A stretch of 64,000 bases of DNA, taken from the NCBI GenBank assembly GCA_016721845.1, contig JADKHK010000013.1, positions 1,718,501-1,782,500 on the forward strand, written 5' to 3'. The position numbers and the translations under genes are program-made. Under the pieces are notes generated by a model that saw nothing but the letters and a program-made list of their open reading frames with translations, ran no database searches and had not been told where the DNA came from. The stretch comes from Lysobacterales bacterium. Its GTDB lineage: Bacteria; Pseudomonadota; Gammaproteobacteria; Xanthomonadales; Ahniellaceae. Below are positions 1 through 8,563 of this stretch, in pieces. How positions within the stretch are numbered: position 1 is the stretch's first letter; each line of letters opens with the position of its first letter.

Positions 1-1
1 G

Positions 2-370
2 CTGCCACCACACGTCGTCGCAGCCGGCTGCAAGGCCTTCGACATGCTCGCCGCCGCCGGCCACCTGCGCGAACGGCTGGTCGAGAACACCCGTCACTTC
101 CGCGAACGGATGACGCAGGCCGGCTTCGACCTGAAACCGGGTGTACATCCGATCGTGCCAGTCATGATCCACGACGCGCCGCGGGCGCAGCAGATGGCCG
201 CGCAGTTGCTCGACGAAGGCATCTACGTCACCGGTTTCTTCTTCCCGGTCGTGCCCCAGGGTCAGGCCCGCATTCGCACCCAGATGAGCGCGGCGCACAC
301 CCGCGAACATCTCGACCGCGCGATCGCCGCGTTCACACGGGTCGCGAAGCGGATCGGCGTGCTGAAATGA
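2..370 (+). CDS. kbl: 2-amino-3-ketobutyrate CoA ligase (glycine C-acetyltransferase), C-terminal part
   Basis: Only the last 122 residues lie in the window; the gene enters from the left edge in frame 2. The PLP-dependent enzyme splits 2-amino-3-ketobutyrate with CoA to glycine and acetyl-CoA, the second step of threonine breakdown after threonine dehydrogenase. The tail matches Kbl closely from memory: LPPHVVAAGCKAFDML, then PVMIHDAPRAQQMA, GIYVTGFFFPVVPQGQARIR and TQMSAAHT, ending a few residues after FTRVAKRIG. The final Arg-containing segment RIRTQMSA is the usual substrate-carboxylate-binding region of the alpha-oxoamine synthase family. The catalytic lysine lies outside the window. The tdh partner is not seen here; it may lie upstream. 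Confidence 0.93.
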   Translation: MPPHVVAAGCKAFDMLAAAGHLRERLVENTRHFRERMTQAGFDLKPGVHPIVPVMIHDAPRAQQMAAQLLDEGIYVTGFFFPVVPQGQARIRTQMSAAHTREHLDRAIAAFTRVAKRIGVLK

Positions 371-461
371 GTTCGCCCGATCGCGCGGACGCTTGATCCG
401 GCTCAAGGCGTGTCCCGGCTGCGCCGTCATCATTGATTCCGTCCCGAAACAGGAGCACGCC

Positions 462-920
462 GTGAGTGACCATCGCATCACCCTGAACTGGCAGCGCAAC
501 GCGGCGATGTTCGAGCGCGGCAATTATCCGAAGGACCACCAGGTGCGTTACCTCGGCGGACAGATGCTCGGGGTGTCGTCGGCGGCGGGCTATGGCGGCA
601 ATGCGGCGCTGGCCGACCCCGAGCAGATGCTGTTGTCGGCACTGTCGTCCTGCCATCTGCTGACCTTTCTGGCGGTTGCCGCGAACCGCGGCTATGTGGT
701 CGACGAGTACCTCGACGACGCCGAATGCGAGCTGGGCAAGAATGCCGAGGGCGTGACTGCGGTGGTGTCGGCGACCCTGCGCCCGTCGGTGCGCTTCGCC
801 GGCGAGAAGCGACCGGATGCCGAGGAATACGTGAAGCTGCACGAGCGCGCGCATCGCGCATGCTTTGTCGGGCAATCGCTGAAGACCGACGTGCGCATCG
901 ACGCCCGCCCCTTGGCGTGA
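462..920 (+). CDS. OsmC family peroxiredoxin-like protein
   Basis: This is a 152-residue OsmC/Ohr-superfamily protein. Members reduce organic hydroperoxides with a pair of reactive cysteines. The first Cys is visible in LSSCHLLTFLAVAA and the second in HRACFVGQSL, with the usual spacing between a helix and the C-terminal half. I chose the GTG at 462 because AGGAG lies at 451-455 with good spacing and the protein then begins SDHRITLNWQR, as in the family. An upstream in-frame ATG-type start near 393 would add an unrelated stretch. It stands alone between kbl and zwf. The exact subfamily (OsmC versus YhfA-like) cannot be settled by eye. Confidence 0.85.
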   Translation: MSDHRITLNWQRNAAMFERGNYPKDHQVRYLGGQMLGVSSAAGYGGNAALADPEQMLLSALSSCHLLTFLAVAANRGYVVDEYLDDAECELGKNAEGVTAVVSATLRPSVRFAGEKRPDAEEYVKLHERAHRACFVGQSLKTDVRIDARPLA

Positions 921-999
921 AGCGCAGCAATCGTCGGCAAGTCTTGCCGTCTCGTGGCGGCGCGCTACGCTCGTGGCCTTCCGGCGATGAACGAGCGGC

Positions 1000-2463
1000 A
1001 TGAGCGCACGACCTGCTTCCCTGTTGGTGATCTTCGGCGCGACCGGCGATCTGGCGCAGCGCATGCTGCTGCCTTCGATGTACAGCCTGTATCGTGACGG
1101 CTTGCTGCCGGACGATGTCCGCATTCTCGGCACCGCACGCAGCGAGCTTGATGATGCCGGCTTCCGTGCCAGCGTCGCCGAGGCGCTGGCCAAGCGCGTG
1201 GCCGCAACCGATCGCGATACCGCATCGATCCAGCGGTTTCTGGAGATCGTGCACTACCAGGCCGCCGCCATCGACGATGCCGCTGCAGCGAAGGCGTTGA
1301 CCGATCGTGTTTGCGCGATGACCCGCGGCGATGTCGTCTACCACCTCTCGACCGCGCCACGCTTCTACGCACCGATCTGCCACCTGCTCGGCGCTGCCGG
1401 CCTCGCCGGGCCGGGGACGCGCGTGATGCTGGAAAAGCCGATCGGCCACGACCTCGGCAGCGCGATCGCGATCAATGACGGCGTGACGCGCGTGTTCGAC
1501 GAGACACGGGTGTTCCGCGTCGACCATTATCTCGGCAAGGAAGGCGTGCAAAACCTGCTGGCACTGCGTTTCGGCAACGCGCTGTTCGAACCATTGTGGA
1601 ACGCGCGCCACATCGAGCAGGTGCAGATCACCGTCGCCGAGACCATCGGCATCGAAGGTCGCGGCGACTACTACGACCACAGCGGCGCCAGCCGCGACAT
1701 GCTGCAGAACCACCTGTTGCAGCTGTTGTGCCTGACGGCCATGGAGCCGCCCTCGCATTTCGACCCGAGCGCGGTGCGCAACGAGAAACTCAAGGTCCTG
1801 CGCTCCCTGCGCCCGATCGGCGCGAACGAAGTCGCCACGCACAGCGTCGCGGGTCAATATGCGGCCGGCGCCATCGACGCAACCGCCGTTCCCGGCTATC
1901 GCGACGAACTCGGACGCGCCAGCCCGACCGAGACCTACATCGCGTTGCGCGCGCACATCGACAACTGGCGCTGGTCCGGCGTGCCGTTCTACCTCCGCAC
2001 CGGCAAGCGCATGCCGCGTCGTTGCACCGAGATCTACCTGCAGTTCCGCGCCGTGCCGCACTCGATCTTCAAGGGCACCGGCGCGCATGCCGAGCCGAAC
2101 GCGCTGGTCATCAAGCTGCAGCCCGAGGAACAGATCGAGCTGATGCTGATGCACAAGACTCCTGGGCTGGACCGTTCCGGACTCAAGCTGGCGCAGGTCA
2201 CGCTCGATCTCGACGTGCACGATGCGTTTGCGCAGTCGCGCCGCCGTCTCGCCTACGAACGCCTGTATCTCGATGCGATCGAGGGCAATGGCACCCTGTT
2301 CGTGCGCCGTGACGAGACCGAAGCGGCGTGGCTCTGGATCGACGGCATCCTCGATGGCTGGCGCGCGCAGGGGGTGCAGCCGAAGTTCTATCCCGCCGGC
2401 ACCTGGGGACCGAGCAGTGCGGTCGCGTTGACCGAGCGCCACGGCCACAGCTGGCGCGAATGA
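1000..2463 (+). CDS. zwf: Glucose-6-phosphate 1-dehydrogenase
   Basis: This 487-residue enzyme oxidises glucose 6-phosphate to 6-phosphogluconolactone with NAD(P)+, opening both the Entner-Doudoroff and oxidative pentose phosphate routes. The N-terminal nucleotide-binding motif FGATGDLAQRMLLPS is present, followed by EKPIGHDL and the substrate-binding signature RVDHYLGKE, whose His and Lys are the key catalytic and phosphate-binding residues. The length is normal for bacterial Zwf. It heads a four-gene cluster: its stop overlaps the pgl start as ATGA, implying translational coupling. No HexR-type operator, hexR or glk was found nearby. The upstream ribosome-binding site is weak. Confidence 0.97.
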   Translation: MSARPASLLVIFGATGDLAQRMLLPSMYSLYRDGLLPDDVRILGTARSELDDAGFRASVAEALAKRVAATDRDTASIQRFLEIVHYQAAAIDDAAAAKALTDRVCAMTRGDVVYHLSTAPRFYAPICHLLGAAGLAGPGTRVMLEKPIGHDLGSAIAINDGVTRVFDETRVFRVDHYLGKEGVQNLLALRFGNALFEPLWNARHIEQVQITVAETIGIEGRGDYYDHSGASRDMLQNHLLQLLCLTAMEPPSHFDPSAVRNEKLKVLRSLRPIGANEVATHSVAGQYAAGAIDATAVPGYRDELGRASPTETYIALRAHIDNWRWSGVPFYLRTGKRMPRRCTEIYLQFRAVPHSIFKGTGAHAEPNALVIKLQPEEQIELMLMHKTPGLDRSGLKLAQVTLDLDVHDAFAQSRRRLAYERLYLDAIEGNGTLFVRRDETEAAWLWIDGILDGWRAQGVQPKFYPAGTWGPSSAVALTERHGHSWRE

Positions 2464-3173
2464 GCAGCGCGGCGATGAACTGGACGATTCACGAACACGT
2501 CGACGCCGATGCGCTCGCCGCGAACTGTGCGGCGCGCCTCGGCCAAGCACTCGACGACGCCGTGCATGGACGCGGCACCGCCCTGCTCGCGCTCGCCGGC
2601 GGACGGACCTCGCCGCCGGTGTTCCGACGATTGGCTTCACGGTCGTGCGACTGGTCGAGGGTCGCAATCCTGCCGAGCGACGAACGCTGGGTCGCCGCCG
2701 ACCATGCGGACTGCAATCTGCGCCAGATGCGGGACGCCTTCGCGACCGCCGCTGGCATCCGGTGGCTGGCGCTGGTCCCGGCGCAACCGTCCGCTGGCGT
2801 CGATGCGAGTTTCGCGAATGCGATGCTCGCGGCGCACGCACAGCCCTTCGATGCCTGCATGCTCGGCATGGGCGCGGACGGTCATGTCGCCTCGCTGTTT
2901 CCGGGTGCACCGAACTTGTCGGACGCACTCGATCCCGCGAACGGCAACGCCGCGGTCGCGATCATCCCTGACCCGATGCCGGACGCCGGCCCGCATCCGC
3001 GCATCAGCCTGACCCTGTCCCGCATCCTCCGCTCGCGCCGACTGCTGCTGGTGATCAGCGGTGACGACAAGCGTCGCGTGCTGGAGCGCGCCCGCAGCGG
3101 GGACGCCACCTTGCCCGTTGCAGCCCTGGTCGCTGCCACCCATCCTGCGGCCGAAATCCACTGGAGCCCGTGA
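2460..3173 (+). CDS. pgl: 6-phosphogluconolactonase
   Basis: This 237-residue DevB-type lactonase hydrolyses 6-phosphogluconolactone to 6-phosphogluconate. Family motifs are LALAGGRTSPPVF near the N-terminus, LPSDERWVAADHADCN in the middle, and GMGADGHVASLFPG, which carries the conserved His and phosphate-binding loop. The ATG at 2460 overlaps the zwf stop by four bases, and its own stop at 3171-3173 touches the edd start, so the three genes are likely translated as one unit. Its position between zwf and edd fits the pathway order. Confidence 0.95.
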   Translation: MSSAAMNWTIHEHVDADALAANCAARLGQALDDAVHGRGTALLALAGGRTSPPVFRRLASRSCDWSRVAILPSDERWVAADHADCNLRQMRDAFATAAGIRWLALVPAQPSAGVDASFANAMLAAHAQPFDACMLGMGADGHVASLFPGAPNLSDALDPANGNAAVAIIPDPMPDAGPHPRISLTLSRILRSRRLLLVISGDDKRRVLERARSGDATLPVAALVAATHPAAEIHWSP

Positions 3174-4993
3174 TGAACCTGCATCCAGTCACCGAACGCG
3201 TCACCGCGCGCATCATCGAGCGCAGCCGGGCGCTGCGTGCCGCCTATCTCGCGCGGATTGATTCGGCACACGAGAAGGGCAGTGCGCGCGCCCGACTGGG
3301 CTGCGGCAATCTCGCGCACGGCTTCGCGGCCTCCGGCGTCGACAAGCCTTCGCTGCGTGGCACACGCAACCCGAACATCGGCATCGTCACCGCCTACAAC
3401 GACATGCTCAGCGCCCACGAGCCGCTGAAACATTATCCGGAACTGATCAGGATGGCGGCGCGCGGCGTCGGCGCCAGCGCGCAAGTCGCGGGCGGCGTAC
3501 CGGCGATGTGCGACGGTGTCACCCAGGGCCGCAGCGGCATGGAACTTTCGCTTTTCTCTCGCGACGTGATCGCGCAGGCCACGGCGATCGCGTTGTCGCA
3601 CGAGATGTTCGACGGCGCCCTGCTGCTCGGTGTCTGCGACAAGATCGTCCCCGGACTGCTGATCGGCGCGCTCTCGTTCGGGCATCTGCCGATGATCCTG
3701 GTGCCCGCCGGCCCGATGCCCTCCGGCCTGCCGAATGCCGAGAAGGCGCGGGTGCGCCAGGCCTACGCCGAAGGCAAGGCGACGCGCGAACAACTGCTCG
3801 ACGCCGAGGCCGCGTCGTACCACAGCGCCGGCACCTGCACCTTCTACGGCACCGCGAATTCGAACCAGATGCTGGTCGAAGTGATGGGCCTGCACATGCC
3901 GGGCAGCGCCTTCGTGAATCCGGGCACGGGCTTGCGCGACGCACTCACCGTCGCCGCGGCCGAGCGCGTCTGCGCGATCACTGCATTGGGCGACCACTAC
4001 ACGCCAATCGGACACACGATTGACGAGCGCGCCATCGTCAACGCGATGGTCGGCCTCGCCGCGACTGGCGGATCGACCAACCACGCGATTCATCTGGTCG
4101 CGATCGCACGCGCCGCCGGCCTCATCATCGATTGGGACGACCTCGATGAACTCAGTCGTGCCACGCCGCTGCTGGCGCGCATCTACCCGAACGGACAAGG
4201 CGACGTGAACCATTTCCACGCCGCCGGCGGCCTGGGGCTCGTGATCTGCGAGCTGCTGGACGCTGGGCTGATGCACGAGGACATCCGCTGCGTGCACGGC
4301 GGTTCGTTGCGCGAGCAGGCGCGCGAACCGCATCTCGTCGAGCGGCGACTGCGCTGGCGCGATCCGCCGAAGGCGTCGCTCGATGCGTCGATCCTGCGGG
4401 GCGTCACCGATCCCTTCGATGCCGAAGGCGGGCTGCGTCGGCTCCAGGGCAATCTCGGTCGCGCCTGCGTGAAGCTGTCTGCGGTGAAACCCGAACATCG
4501 CCTGATCGAAGCACCGGCGCGCGTGTTCGATTCGCAGGATGCGGTGCTGGCAGCATTCAAGGCGGGCGAACTCACCGGTGACTTCGTGGCGGTGGTGCGT
4601 GCCCAAGGCCCGCGCGCCAATGGCATGCCCGAGTTGCACAAACTCACGCCGACACTCGGCGTGTTGCAGGACCGCGGCCAGCGCGTCGCCCTGCTCACCG
4701 ATGGACGCATGTCCGGCGCCTCGGGCAAGGTGCTGGCCGCGATCCACGTGTCGCCGGAATCGGTCTGCGACGGCGCACTCGCAAAGTTGCGCGATGGCGA
4801 CGTGATCCGGATCGATGCCGAAGCCGGCCGCATGGACGTGTTGCTGGCAGCGGCTGATTTCTCCGCGCGCATTCCGGCCGCCTTCGATCTTGCGGCGAAT
4901 CGTGCCGGTGTCGGCCGCGAATTGTTCGGTGTGATGCGTGCGCATGTCGGCTCGGCCGAACGTGGCGCATGCAGCCTGTTTTTGGATCCCTGA
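3173..4993 (+). CDS. edd: Phosphogluconate dehydratase
   Basis: This 606-residue IlvD/Edd-family enzyme dehydrates 6-phosphogluconate to 2-keto-3-deoxy-6-phosphogluconate, the committed Entner-Doudoroff step. The Fe-S cluster cysteines are in the expected motifs VPAMCDGVTQG, LGVCDKIVPG and SAGTCTFYGTANSNQ. The C-terminal half carries TDGRMSGASGKV, a hallmark of the family. I take the ATG at 3173, which overlaps the pgl TGA by one base (TGATG); a GTG one codon earlier is also possible. eda follows after 17 bases. Confidence 0.96.
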   Translation: MNLHPVTERVTARIIERSRALRAAYLARIDSAHEKGSARARLGCGNLAHGFAASGVDKPSLRGTRNPNIGIVTAYNDMLSAHEPLKHYPELIRMAARGVGASAQVAGGVPAMCDGVTQGRSGMELSLFSRDVIAQATAIALSHEMFDGALLLGVCDKIVPGLLIGALSFGHLPMILVPAGPMPSGLPNAEKARVRQAYAEGKATREQLLDAEAASYHSAGTCTFYGTANSNQMLVEVMGLHMPGSAFVNPGTGLRDALTVAAAERVCAITALGDHYTPIGHTIDERAIVNAMVGLAATGGSTNHAIHLVAIARAAGLIIDWDDLDELSRATPLLARIYPNGQGDVNHFHAAGGLGLVICELLDAGLMHEDIRCVHGGSLREQAREPHLVERRLRWRDPPKASLDASILRGVTDPFDAEGGLRRLQGNLGRACVKLSAVKPEHRLIEAPARVFDSQDAVLAAFKAGELTGDFVAVVRAQGPRANGMPELHKLTPTLGVLQDRGQRVALLTDGRMSGASGKVLAAIHVSPESVCDGALAKLRDGDVIRIDAEAGRMDVLLAAADFSARIPAAFDLAANRAGVGRELFGVMRAHVGSAERGACSLFLDP

Positions 4994-5010
4994 AGCGGAG
5001 TGCCGTTCGC

Positions 5011-5670
5011 ATGACCCAATGGACCATCGAGCAACGCTGCAGCGCAGTCGACCTCATTCTCGCTCGGGCCCCGGTGCTGCCGGTCATCGCGATCCGCGAA
5101 CTCGCGCATGCCGTTCCGCTTGCCCGCGCACTGGTCGCGGGCGGCCTGCCGGTACTTGAGGTGACCTTGCGCAGTCCGGTCGCGCTCGCCGCCATCACCG
5201 CGATGGTGCGCGAGGTTCCCGGCGCGATCATCGGCGCCGGCACGGTGCTCGACGAAGACGCGCTTGATGCCGTCACCCGCGCCGGCGCGCGCTTCGCGAT
5301 TTCGCCGGGCTGCACCGAGGCCCTGTACCTCGCCGCATCGCGCGCGACGATTCCACACATTCCCGCCATCAGCACCGCCAGCGAATTGATGCGCGGGATC
5401 GAGCACGGTCATCGTCGCTTCAAATTCTTCCCGGCCGAATCCAGCGGTGGCGTCGGCACGCTCAAATCGTTCGCGGGCCCATTTGCACAGGTGAAATTCT
5501 GCCCGACCGGCGGTATCGATGCGGCGAGCGCGCCGCGCTACCTCGCGCTGCCGAACGTGCCGACCGTGGGCGGATCGTGGATGATTCCGGCCGACGCGCT
5601 GGCGGCCGGCGATTTCGAGCGGATCGAACATCTCGCGCGGGCTGCGGCGACCATGGCCGCGTCAAGCTGA
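5011..5670 (+). CDS. eda: KDPG/KHG aldolase
   Basis: This 219-residue class I aldolase cleaves 2-keto-3-deoxy-6-phosphogluconate to pyruvate and glyceraldehyde 3-phosphate, completing the Entner-Doudoroff pathway. The catalytic Glu is in LEVTLRSP, and the Schiff-base Lys is in RFKFFPAESSGG. The phosphate-binding segments FAISPG and FCPTGGI are also intact. The ATG at 5011 lies about 10 bases after GCGGAG and removes an atypical N-terminal extension. It is the last metabolic gene of zwf-pgl-edd-eda, and pilU begins 17 bases downstream. Confidence 0.96.
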   Translation: MTQWTIEQRCSAVDLILARAPVLPVIAIRELAHAVPLARALVAGGLPVLEVTLRSPVALAAITAMVREVPGAIIGAGTVLDEDALDAVTRAGARFAISPGCTEALYLAASRATIPHIPAISTASELMRGIEHGHRRFKFFPAESSGGVGTLKSFAGPFAQVKFCPTGGIDAASAPRYLALPNVPTVGGSWMIPADALAAGDFERIEHLARAAATMAASS

Positions 5671-5686
5671 AGCCAAGGAGATTCCC

Positions 5687-6841
5687 ATGCACGCCGACCT
5701 GACGCCTTACCTGCAGATGATGGCGCAGAAGAACGCCTCCGACCTGTTCTTCACCGTCGGCGCTCCGCCGAACATCAAGATCGACGGCGAGACGATGCCA
5801 CTGAAGCAGGCGACGCTCGGCGCGGAACAGGTGCGCGATCTCGCCTACTCGATCATGACCGAGAAGCAGCAGAAGGAGTTCGAGGCGACGATGGAGATGA
5901 ATCTCGCCATCGGCCTGCCGAAGACCGGGCGTTACCGGGTCAACGTCTATCGCCAGCGCGGCGATGTCGCGTTCGCGCTGCGCTACATCACCAGCCAGAT
6001 TCCCTCGATCGACGACCTCAACCTGCCGCCGATCCTGCGCGACCTGATCATGATTCCGCGCGGCCTCGTGCTGGTGGTCGGATCGACCGGTTCCGGCAAG
6101 TCGACGACGCTGGCGTCGATGATCGACTATCGCAATTCGATCAAGACCGGGCACATCCTCACCGTCGAGGAGCCGATCGAATACGTGCACGAGCACCAGA
6201 AGTCGATGGTCGACCAGCGCGAGGTCGGGCTCGACACGATGAGCTACGCGAACGCGCTGAAGAACGCGATGCGGGAAGCGCCGGACGTGATCATGATCGG
6301 CGAGATCCGTGATCGTGAAACCATGCAGGCGGCGATTTCGTATGCCGAAACCGGGCATCTGTGCCTGTCCACCCTGCACGCGAACAACGCCAACCAGACC
6401 CTTGACCGCATCGTCAATTTCTTTCCGGACAGCGCGCACCACCAGCTGTTCGTCGACCTGTCACTGAACCTGAAGGCGGTGATTTCGCAGCGGCTGCTGA
6501 AAGGACTGAATCGCAAACGCGTGCCGGCGGTCGAGATCCTGCTGAACACGGCCTATGTCGCCGACCTGATCGCCAAGGGCGAGATCGCACAGATCCGCGA
6601 GGCGATGAAACATGGGGCCGAGCACGGCATGCAGACCTTCGACGAATCGCTGTATCAGCTCTATGCCAGTGGTCGCATCAGCTACCAGGACGCACTGGAA
6701 CACGCGGACTCGCACACCGACCTCGCGCTGCGCATCCGCCTCCAGGGTCCCGCACCCGGGTTTGCCACCCATCACGTCGGCGCCACCAGCGACGGCACGA
6801 TGGCACTGGAAGACGTGTCGCCATTGGTACCGCGCCCCTGA
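5687..6841 (+). CDS. pilU: Type IV pilus retraction ATPase PilU
   Basis: This 384-residue PilT/PilU-type secretion ATPase helps depolymerise type IV pili for twitching motility at the cytoplasmic face of the inner membrane. It has the Walker A motif VVGSTGSGKSTT, the Asp box TVEEPIEYVHEHQ, the Walker B region DVIMIGEIRDRETM, and the His box CLSTLHANN. The start MHADLTPYLQMMAQKNASDLFF and the long C-terminal tail after the ATPase core are PilU-like rather than PilT-like. AAGGAG lies just ahead of the ATG. pilT, its usual neighbour, is absent. The 17-base distance from eda suggests co-transcription, an odd pairing of sugar catabolism and motility. Confidence 0.9.
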   Translation: MHADLTPYLQMMAQKNASDLFFTVGAPPNIKIDGETMPLKQATLGAEQVRDLAYSIMTEKQQKEFEATMEMNLAIGLPKTGRYRVNVYRQRGDVAFALRYITSQIPSIDDLNLPPILRDLIMIPRGLVLVVGSTGSGKSTTLASMIDYRNSIKTGHILTVEEPIEYVHEHQKSMVDQREVGLDTMSYANALKNAMREAPDVIMIGEIRDRETMQAAISYAETGHLCLSTLHANNANQTLDRIVNFFPDSAHHQLFVDLSLNLKAVISQRLLKGLNRKRVPAVEILLNTAYVADLIAKGEIAQIREAMKHGAEHGMQTFDESLYQLYASGRISYQDALEHADSHTDLALRIRLQGPAPGFATHHVGATSDGTMALEDVSPLVPRP

Positions 6842-6902
6842 ATCGCGGCATCTGGACTGTCGTCGCACGCCGGTTAGGAAGCACGGCGACCCCTGCATCG
6901 GG

Positions 6903-7262
6903 TCACAGAACCAGGGTGCCTTCAGCGTCTGCCGTCTTCAGTCGCGCCAACGCCAGATTGCCCCTGTCGCGATCGAGTACCAGATAGGCGAAGATGCCAG
7001 GCTTTTCGGTCATCGGTCGAATGATGTGGTACTGCTTCCCTAGCGTGATCAGGATGTCTTCGATCTTGTCCTGAAGGCCGAGCGCCTTGATCGTCTTCAT
7101 CTTCGCGCGTAGCACTTCGGTATTGCCGGCACCGGCCAGGTCGAGATCAATGCCTCCGCCCGCCTTGCCAAGCATCAAGCCGCTGTTGGAGTCGACAATG
7201 GCCGCCGCAATGGCGCCATCGATACCCATCAGTGCGATCAAGGTCTCACTCACATTCGCCAT
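6903..7262 (-). CDS. Roadblock/LC7 domain protein
   Basis: This 119-residue single-domain protein fits the Roadblock/LC7 (MglB-like) fold: ALMGIDGAIAAAIVDSNSGLML, then a helix rich in Lys and Leu, and a strand ending FAYLVLDRDRGNLALARL. Such proteins dimerise and often regulate small Ras-like GTPases or act with polarity and motility systems. The ATG at 7262 has GGAG about eight bases upstream; longer reading adds a non-homologous stretch. No MglA-like GTPase is visible in the window. The gene lies 67 bases downstream of an uncharacterised protein on the same strand and is convergent with pilU. The motility link is only an inference from position. Confidence 0.75.
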   Translation of the reverse strand: MANVSETLIALMGIDGAIAAAIVDSNSGLMLGKAGGGIDLDLAGAGNTEVLRAKMKTIKALGLQDKIEDILITLGKQYHIIRPMTEKPGIFAYLVLDRDRGNLALARLKTADAEGTLVL

Positions 7263-7329
7263 GTCTGCACTCCAAGTCGCCCGAATGATACCGGGATGCA
7301 CATCGCGTATCCCGTCGGGACGTCGTGCC

Positions 7330-8358
7330 TCAAAAACCGAATCGGCGCCGCAGTCGATCGAACAATCCGGTCGGGGCCGGCTCGGGTATCGCCACATGTG
7401 CCCGAGGCGCGAGCGATCGTCCGGCCACCAGATAGCCGCCATCCCAACAGGCCATCAGGAAGGGCACTACTTGCTCCGGCGTCATCGCGCTGACCACGCA
7501 AGCCTTTTCGAGGGAAAATTCCCGTCCAGACAGCAGTGCCGACAGATTCAGGTGTTCGACATCGTGCGGGAGGCTGCCGAAGTCCGGCCAGCGCGCCATC
7601 CGGAAGGTCGCCGGCAGCTGTGCGTGCGCCGGGCTTGCGCCCTCAAGCGCCGCGACCCAACGCAATTCGCGCAACGGTCGCAAGGCGGTGTCTGGCATGC
7701 GCCGTGCCGCATCGCAACTGCTTGTGATGACGAAGCGACGCGACCGCATCGCCGCGCGCAGCCGCGCTGCGGGGATGTCGGAACGATAGCGGCCGCGTTG
7801 CGTCAGCACCGACAACTCGCCGAAACCGATGGCGCGGACGTGGGCATCGTGGGCCACTTCCTGGGCAAAAATGCGCAACAGCGCGTGTGCCAGCGTGCCG
7901 GTGTGCCCCGGGGTCTCATCGTGCGTCGTCGCGACGCCCGGCAGCGGCGCCCGAACGATGCCGCAGCGTTCGACCCAGAAGACCAGCGCTTCCAGCACCG
8001 GCGTCACGCGTAACGGCGCCAGCACCTCGGTATCGTTGGCACGCGCCGGCGATTCGCCTTCCTGGCAATATACGATCACGCCACGTCCCGACAGCACCGC
8101 GTTGTGACGGGCATCGCGCAGCCACGATCGCGACACGATCACGACATGGGCGCGATCAGGCGCGACCAGTTGCAGCGGTACGCGCAGTCTCGGTTCAATC
8201 ACCGGAAGCAGCGACTTGAGTGCAGTGCGGTCCGCCTCGCTCAGTCCGAGCGTCCCGAGCAGGAACGGCGGCGACACCGGCTCCGATCGCCGGAACAACG
8301 ATCTGCGCCGCTCCGTCACTTGATCACGTCTGCCCAAGTCGAGCTGCATGGCCACCAT
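7330..8358 (-). CDS. Uncharacterised protein upstream of the Roadblock gene
   Basis: This 342-residue protein is not one I recognise. It has no signal peptide and no clear membrane segment, so it is probably cytoplasmic. The N-terminal third is Arg-rich (RRDQVTERRRSLFRRSE). The middle contains two strand-rich patches (APDRAHVVIVSRSWL and SGRGVIVYCQEGE). The last 100 residues contain a leucine-rich helical stretch (LPHDVEHLNLSALLSGREFSL, then MTPEQVVPFLMACWDGGYLVAG) that looks like a winged-helix-like domain. It probably forms a two-gene unit with the Roadblock gene, and may be its partner or an effector domain protein. Starts at 8358 or 8349 are both possible. Confidence 0.6.
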   Translation of the reverse strand: MVAMQLDLGRRDQVTERRRSLFRRSEPVSPPFLLGTLGLSEADRTALKSLLPVIEPRLRVPLQLVAPDRAHVVIVSRSWLRDARHNAVLSGRGVIVYCQEGESPARANDTEVLAPLRVTPVLEALVFWVERCGIVRAPLPGVATTHDETPGHTGTLAHALLRIFAQEVAHDAHVRAIGFGELSVLTQRGRYRSDIPAARLRAAMRSRRFVITSSCDAARRMPDTALRPLRELRWVAALEGASPAHAQLPATFRMARWPDFGSLPHDVEHLNLSALLSGREFSLEKACVVSAMTPEQVVPFLMACWDGGYLVAGRSLAPRAHVAIPEPAPTGLFDRLRRRFGF

Positions 8359-8563
8359 CCTGGAGGCATCGATCGAACGCCGATTCTCGAGAGAACGAGT
8401 TGATACCGTGAACCTGTCGCTTATGACAGCTTGGCGGGCAGCCCGAGCGGAGCTACCGGAGATGTTCGTGACGAGCCCCGATCCGGAACGACGGGCGTGC
8501 CCGCGCTTTGACCTGAGGCCCAGTGCTCGCTAGCGTCGGGGGATCATCGCTCCGGAGTTTGTC

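Noticed and set aside
478..2928. Long open frame on the minus strand opposite zwf and pgl (816 codons)
   Set aside because: It lies antisense to zwf/pgl, is rich in Arg, Ala and His, has no recognisable motif, and is an artefact of high GC. The same holds for minus frames at 2882-4945, 23907-25658, 29701-31446, 43764-46130, 45913-47676 and 57148-58587.
8359..8563. Small gene or RNA in the 205-base gap before the Asp-box protein
   Set aside because: Short open frames there have no ribosome-binding site or homology pattern, and no strong RNA fold was seen. It probably holds promoters for two divergent genes.
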